The notes under the pieces are model-generated. The model saw only the letters and a list, made by a program, of their open reading frames with translations, was not told the DNA's origin and searched no databases. Below, piece by piece: positions 6,701 through 6,962 of a DNA stretch of 6,962 nt (its first letter is position 1; the number at the start of each line of letters is the position of its first letter). The position numbers were made by a program, and so were the translations under genes. Source of the DNA: Sediminibacterium ginsengisoli (GTDB taxonomy: Bacteria > Bacteroidota > Bacteroidia > Chitinophagales > Chitinophagaceae); contig CALPLN020000096.1 in the NCBI GenBank assembly GCA_943324415.2, positions 1 to 6,962 of the forward strand. The letters run 5' to 3'.

Positions 6701-6962
6701 TCTTCGGAACCACAGACGCACAACCACTTAACGTTAAACTTAACAATATCATCTCTGGACGTTTCGATGTCGATGCCGTTATAGGTCAAGCTACACTCGG
6801 CTATGGCGCTGGCGCTAACACCATTCGCTCAACTACTGCTGGTACACTCTACGGAACAAAAAATACTGGATTCGGGTACCAAGCTTTTTTTAATACCACT
6901 TACGGTAAAGAAAATACTGCAATCGGTTATCAAGCTCTGCTCGCTAACACCAGCGGATCCTC
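664..6962 (+). CDS. Giant secreted phage-tail-fibre-like repeat protein with YadA-like head (3' truncated by window)
   Basis: This frame runs 2,099 codons without a stop and leaves the window open. ATG 664 or ATG 670 (residue 3) could be the start; both give a good signal peptide (to Ala26, VYA before Gln27). Order of parts by residue: 27-153 Bacteroidota secreted-fibre N-domain; 156-345 DT/ML stalk; 346-408 NKST..AVK.YV..KGKIQL module; 444 onward first LGNVDNTSD; 470-633 second stalk; 634-686 GNYNDLINKP and second DNTSD; 706-796 LDG..IPSYLLP module; 800-836 SESGNLFFTN; 860-1016 third stalk with 28-residue repeats; 1027-1090 second NKST module; 1072-1811 four supermodules with GNxT arrays; 1819-1908 second LDG..P module; 1935-1995 GVWN/GGTGA; 1998-2099 YadA-like head. 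It has one cysteine (Cys752). No catalytic motif is visible. An adhesive or recognition fibre, probably trimeric, is inferred. A signal peptide and a Bacteroidota N-domain argue for a cell-encoded surface protein rather than a phage structural gene. A C-terminal S74-type chaperone is expected outside the window. Confidence 0.92.
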   Translation, partial: MIMNRFNLPLTILVAFLFIVPSGVYAQNPNTGIFFQAIARDQFSNPAKDRKIYVQSSIVQSTATGTKVLIEEYQTTTDGSGVFSISVGQGTRTGGTVANLDKVEWVKGPYYLNLKIAITPMAPVANWDYTKDWIELGTSPFGTVPYALYSGSSGALDSKLNITDTSTMLAIYARATELKQLSDSVENKISITDTAKMLAPYARAVNALIASNLTSLTAATVNNALDSKVNLADSLIQYVTPTQLAQKTFNSTPISNSIALKLNLTDTAAMLGNYAKSLDVNSNIAAKLNTIDTAAMLGNYAKSLDVNNNIAAKLNSIDTAAMLDRRFNRDTIALSNRIDERESLINKSTSIALYGSSDIKFPTNKAVKFYVDSAISVGGGGGGSNATVVDADALTKGKIQLSGDLTGTADAPVIVNGAITNAKIATGAITDVKIATGISASKVGLGNVDNTSDLDKPVSTAQQAAIDLKYNANSAAILSTRIDTKLNLADTSAMLSDRIKRDTISLSNRINIKMSANDSTTLFVTPYQLNNSLPDITNLNNRIDLKYATADAVILSNLVATKLNRTDTINLSDRINLKLDYADSIRLFATATQLQRLKDDTITLSNRIDERVKITDTARMLQNYAIKDALSNIAITGNYNDLINKPTIPTVAVTSVNNLTGDIIIDKNTINLGNVENTSDLNKPISLLTSNALNNKVDLSALNIPNGIVGLDGNTKIPSYLLPSLSFTSVSTAGSNAEMIAIGATSSKGTVCVRTDLSKTFVLSVDYGGLVTDWIEMLTPGSPVQSVNGKTGTLNINTGDLSESGNLFFTNSRSRSSISASSPIQYNAATGLIGADTSSSNTSLVSRWSLSQQNLTNTSNLALKVNISDTSNMLYPYVRNNNLTNQLNAKLNLADTAYMLNNRIGRDTLALSNRINLKIGASDTSAMLSARFARDTILLSTRISSKLNLSDTANMLTARFARDTIALSNRINLKLNISDTATMLSRRIAKDTLALSNRINLKLNIADTSLLLANYLSALNTKELLSNKSTDTSLGGSLASDLLYPSQNAVKKYIENNAAAGNSTTYTGSIVDATSSVKGKIQLAGDLGGTATAPLVLSIAGIPKDTLANALNLMNAATSNNIVNYLVRRSPIGDFSGSTISANTFKGDLLGNVTGNVTGNITGNLTGTVTGNATNVSGIVAIANGGTGANLASSARSNLGLSDIDNTSDVNKPVSTAQQTALNLKANLISPTFSGDVSLPINTRAATQILNDNSTKLATTEYVANALADASGSITNSVQDATTTSKGKILLAGDLAGNANSPIVMSVGGKTKDSIAATVVAFGNGTSNNLANAFVKRDGSGNFSASTISSDLIGNVIGNITGNITGNLTGTVTGNATNVSGIVAVANGGTGASTNVNARTNLGLGNLDNTSDANKPVSTAQQAALDLKANLNSPTFTGLPVLPIGATGVTQLLNDNSTKLATTEYVANALADASGSITNSVADATTTSKGKILLAGDLGGTGNSPSVINVGGKTKDEVAAATTLANNATNDNLAGSIVKRDASGNFSATNITANIIGNVTGNITGNITGNLTGTVTGNATNVSGIVAVANGGTGGSTSTNARTNLGLGNIDNTSDANKPISLAQQAALDLKANLNSPTFTGLPVLPIGAVAVTQTLGDNSTKIATTEYVANALADASGSITNSVQDATTTSKGKILLAGDLGGTGSSPLVLSIGDKTKDEIVAGITLANNATNNNLANSIVKRDANGAFSGNLSGNATNVTGTVAILNGGTGATTVAGFKTNFGLDNIDNTSDLNKPISTLTQSALNAKLNTSMIGAISGVASLGSDGKVPTAQLPAFSIASVNVVNSQVNMLALTGLSVGAVAIRTDNATNYLLTALPATTLSNWQTFYPAATNVQTVNGATGSVVLSGAANKISVISNVFDIASTYAGQSSITTLGTIATGVWNATTIGITKGGTGASTANDGFNALAPSQSGNTGKFLTTNGTNTAWSSISSAGGWSTSGNAGLVDGTNFFGTTDAQPLNVKLNNIISGRFDVDAVIGQATLGYGAGANTIRSTTAGTLYGTKNTGFGYQAFFNTTYGKENTAIGYQALLANTSGS
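742..1122 (+). other. N-terminal domain typical of Bacteroidota secreted fibre-like proteins
   Basis: Residues 27-153 follow a pattern I recognise from the start of many Bacteroidota S74, collagen-like and tail-fibre-like surface proteins. It has an FFQAIARD opening (34-41), then a strand giving 'IVQSTATGTKVLIEEYQTT', a DGSGVFSISVGQG turn, a GPYYLNLKI strand and a closing GTSPFGTVPYALYS. The order of these blocks is diagnostic even though the residues vary. It is probably a beta-sandwich that caps or anchors the fibre. The family has no proven biochemical function that I know of. Confidence 0.8.
1129..1698 (+). repeat. Stalk region 1: KLNxxDTxxML repeats
   Basis: Residues 156-345 are built from degenerate units centred on K-[LVI]-N-x-x-D-T/S-x-x-M-L-x-x-Y-A-[RK]. 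Motif copies occur at SKLNITDTSTML, NKISITDTAKML, SKVNLADSLIQY, LKLNLTDTAAML, AKLNTIDTAAML and AKLNSIDTAAML. The region ends with an RDTIALSNRID unit. Such repeats occur in long Bacteroidota surface proteins. The regular spacing of Leu, Met and Ile suggests an elongated, possibly trimeric coiled stalk, which is inference. Confidence 0.75.
1444..1632 (+). repeat. 78-base near-identical tandem repeat, two units plus a partial third
   Basis: Units begin at 1444, 1522 and 1600. Each encodes 26 residues starting KLN..DTAAMLGNYAKSLDV and ending NIAA; the third stops after its AAML. From 'gctgcaatgct' onward units 1 and 2 differ at only two bases, whereas other repeats in the gene differ at many silent sites. 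This is therefore one of the youngest duplications in the gene, probably by replication slippage or unequal crossover. It keeps the reading frame. Confidence 0.88.
1699..1887 (+). repeat. NKST / AVK.YV / KGKIQLxGDLxGT module, copy 1, with hexaglycine
   Basis: Residues 346-408 run INKSTS...SSDIKFPTNKAVKFYVDSAI, then six glycines (bases 1795-1812), then ALTKGKIQLSGDLTGT. The second copy lies at 3742-3933. The order 'NKST, xxFPTxKAVKxYV, linker, KGKIQLAGDL' is a recognisable block of Bacteroidota tail-fibre-like proteins. The glycine run exists only in copy 1 and looks like a flexible hinge between stalk segments. Confidence 0.75.
1993..2070 (+). repeat. LGNVDNTSD..KPVSTAQQ motif, copy 1
   Basis: Residues 444-469 carry GLGNVDNTSDLDKPVSTAQQ followed by AAIDLK. 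It is one of the commonest phage tail-fibre motifs. Five more copies lie at 2677, 4261, 4870, 5479 and 6013, with DNTSD or ENTSD kept in each. Copy 1 follows directly after two AKIATG/VKIATG mini-repeats. Confidence 0.85.
2071..2562 (+). repeat. Stalk region 2: DT / LSNRI repeats
   Basis: Residues 470-633 contain TKLNLADTSAML, KRDTISLSNRINIK, NRIDLKYATADA, RTDTINLSDRINLKL, DDTITLSNRIDER and VKITDTARML. They are more irregular than stalk 3 and include a VTPYQLNNSL insertion. The composition is polar with regularly spaced Leu, Ile and Met, consistent with a rod. No enzymatic motif is seen. Confidence 0.7.
2563..2721 (+). repeat. GNYNDLINKPTIP plus second DNTSD-type motif
   Basis: Residues 634-686 give ITGNYNDLINKPTIP, VTSVNNLTGD and then NLGNVENTSDLNKPIS. 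The first block is a classic tail-fibre motif (usual form GxYNDLxNKPTIP). The last is copy 2 of the DNTSD motif, with Glu for Asp. This point marks the end of stalk 2 and the start of a beta-rich segment. Confidence 0.78.
2779..3051 (+). repeat. LDG..IPSYLLP ... VQSVNGKTG module, copy 1
   Basis: Residues 706-796 start NGIVGLDGNTKIPSYLLPSL, pass through AEMIAIGATSSKGTVCVRTD and TDWIEML, and end VQSVNGKTGTLNI. The same block returns, diverged, at 6118-6387. The pattern 'G.V..RTD...F.L.....W..L..., VQ.VNG.TG' is well known in tail-fibre proteins and is probably a small compact bead on the fibre. The only cysteine of the visible protein (Cys752, bases 2917-2919) is here, and is alanine in copy 2. 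Confidence 0.78.
3061..3171 (+). repeat. SESGNLFFTNSR..SISAS motif
   Basis: Residues 800-836 hold DLSESGNLFFTNSRSRSSIS followed by YNAATGLIGAD. It matches the tail-fibre block whose usual form is D[IV]xExxNLYFTxARxRAAIS. It occurs once in the window and follows the VNGKTG block directly, the usual order in phage fibres, which suggests both were gained together. Confidence 0.75.
3331..3711 (+). repeat. 84-base (28-residue) tandem repeat, four units plus a partial fifth
   Basis: Units start at 3331, 3415, 3499 and 3583, each exactly 84 bases, with a partial unit at 3667-3711. The consensus begins KLNxxDTxxMLxxRxx and continues RDTxALSNRINL. Each unit holds two half-motifs of the form DTxx(x)LxxRI/F. 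Twenty-eight residues equal four heptads, so the array could be a regular coiled-coil rod; hydrophobic spacing partly fits (L4, L11, I/F15, L22). Copies differ at many silent and some replacement sites, so they are older than the 78-base repeat. The exact phase with no insertions suggests length matters. Confidence 0.88.
3742..3933 (+). repeat. NKST / AVKKYI / KGKIQLAGDL module, copy 2
   Basis: Residues 1027-1090 run SNKSTDTSLGGSLASDLLYP, then SQNAVKKYIEN and VKGKIQLAGDLGGT. This is closer to the usual Bacteroidota form than copy 1 at 1699-1887, and has no hexaglycine. It joins the third stalk to the first of the long supermodules. Confidence 0.78.
4114..4185 (+). repeat. GNxT array 1 (six 12-base units)
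   Basis: Six four-residue units, GNVT GNVT GNIT GNLT GTVT GNAT, are followed by NVSG. Residues 1151-1174. The same order (Val/Ile early, Leu fourth, GTVT fifth, GNAT last) recurs in arrays 2 and 3, so whole arrays were copied rather than grown separately. Strings of GNVTG occur in many tail-fibre proteins; an extended beta structure is likely. Confidence 0.88.
4723..4794 (+). repeat. GNxT array 2 (six 12-base units)
   Basis: Units are GNVI GNIT GNIT GNLT GTVT GNAT. The first unit has Ile in place of Thr (gtgatc), breaking the motif. Residues 1354-1377. It occupies the same place in supermodule 2 as array 1 does in supermodule 1. Confidence 0.88.
5332..5403 (+). repeat. GNxT array 3 (six 12-base units)
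   Basis: Units are GNVT GNIT GNIT GNLT GTVT GNAT, starting exactly 609 bases after array 2. Residues 1557-1580. In supermodule 4 the matching array is reduced to GNLS GNAT (bases 5914-5937). Confidence 0.88.
6118..6387 (+). repeat. LDG..P ... VQTVNGATG module, copy 2
   Basis: Residues 1819-1908 run SGVASLGSDGKVPTAQLPAF, then VNMLALTGLSVGAVAIRTD, LSNWQTFYP and VQTVNGATGSVVL. It aligns end to end with copy 1 at 2779-3051 (90 against 91 residues) but is much diverged at both DNA and protein level, and Cys752 of copy 1 is Ala here. It closes the supermodule array. Confidence 0.75.
6466..6648 (+). repeat. GVWNATTI / KGGTGAST / FLTTNGTNTAW block before the head
   Basis: Residues 1935-1995 run TLGTIATGVWNATTI, ITKGGTGASTANDGFNAL and then SQSGNTGKFLTTNGTNTAW. 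This is the usual fibre block just upstream of the C-terminal head in Bacteroidota and phage proteins. It shares the GGTGA motif with the four supermodules but not their other parts. Confidence 0.8.
6655..6962 (+). other. Start of a YadA-head-like C-terminal region (truncated by window end)
   Basis: Residues 1998-2099 begin GWSTSGNAGLVDGTNFFGTT, then VKLNNIISGRFDV, then TLGYGAGANT and two 17-residue units: NTGFGYQAFFNTTYGKE (6862-6912) and NTAIGYQALLANTSGSS (6913 to the edge). In known proteins NTAxGYQALxxNTTG units form a left-handed beta-roll like the YadA head and are trimeric. They often precede an S74 intramolecular chaperone. Leucine codons here are all CTN (six of six after 6720), unlike the TTA-rich upstream part. 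Confidence 0.75.

Noticed and set aside
6453..6752. Minus-strand frame with a lipoprotein-like start (LSLTLSGCAS)
   Set aside because: The lipobox-like string is tempting, but the rest is Pro/Val-rich shadow sequence lying wholly inside the well-supported fibre frame.
664..6962. Prophage tail-fibre gene
   Set aside because: Tail-fibre motifs are abundant, but the signal peptide, the Bacteroidota N-domain and the T9SS neighbour argue against a virion protein. No other phage gene is visible.

Overview
The window looks like chromosomal DNA of a Bacteroidota (Bacteroidetes) bacterium. The evidence is AT-rich codon use (TTA, AGA, AAT and AAA favoured), signal peptides cleaved before glutamine, a type IX secretion system (T9SS) C-terminal sorting domain, and a secreted N-terminal module that I recognise from Bacteroidota surface proteins. 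All three coding regions lie on the + strand and are tightly packed, with gaps of 1 and 30 bases, so they are probably one transcription unit. I see no RNA gene, insertion sequence, CRISPR array or convincing terminator.

Layout. Bases 3-131 are the 3' end of an unidentified upstream gene. Bases 133-633 encode a 166-residue secreted protein: a signal peptide, a short passenger with two cysteines, and a T9SS type-A sorting domain. Bases 664-6962 are one uninterrupted reading frame of 2,099 codons that is still open at the window edge.

The giant protein begins with a signal peptide and an N-terminal domain of about 130 residues typical of Bacteroidota secreted fibre-like proteins. A very long repetitive stalk follows, built from motifs best known from phage tail fibres: LGNVDNTSD..KPVSTAQQ, DNSTKIATTEYV, GNYNDLINKP, NGGTGA, SESGNLFFTN and GNxT arrays. 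Mixed in are Bacteroidota-type KLNxxDTxxML and RDTxALSNRI repeats. The visible end enters a YadA-head-like region with 17-residue NTxxGYQAxxxNT units. In this family an S74-type intramolecular chaperone domain commonly follows, but that part lies outside the window.

The repeat structure is hierarchical: 12-base GNxT units, 78- and 84-base tandem repeats, 603-624-base supermodules (two of exactly 609 bases), and a diverged 90-residue duplication about 3.3 kb apart. DNA similarity between repeats is patchy. Some blocks are nearly identical, while neighbouring blocks keep the protein but differ at silent sites. This points to old duplications under protein-level constraint, later reshuffled or homogenised locally.

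Likely biology (inference): a long, probably trimeric surface or secreted fibre, acting in adhesion or recognition, made together with a small T9SS-exported protein. The individual motifs are known. What stands out is the size and nested modular structure of the fibre and its pairing with the small secreted protein.
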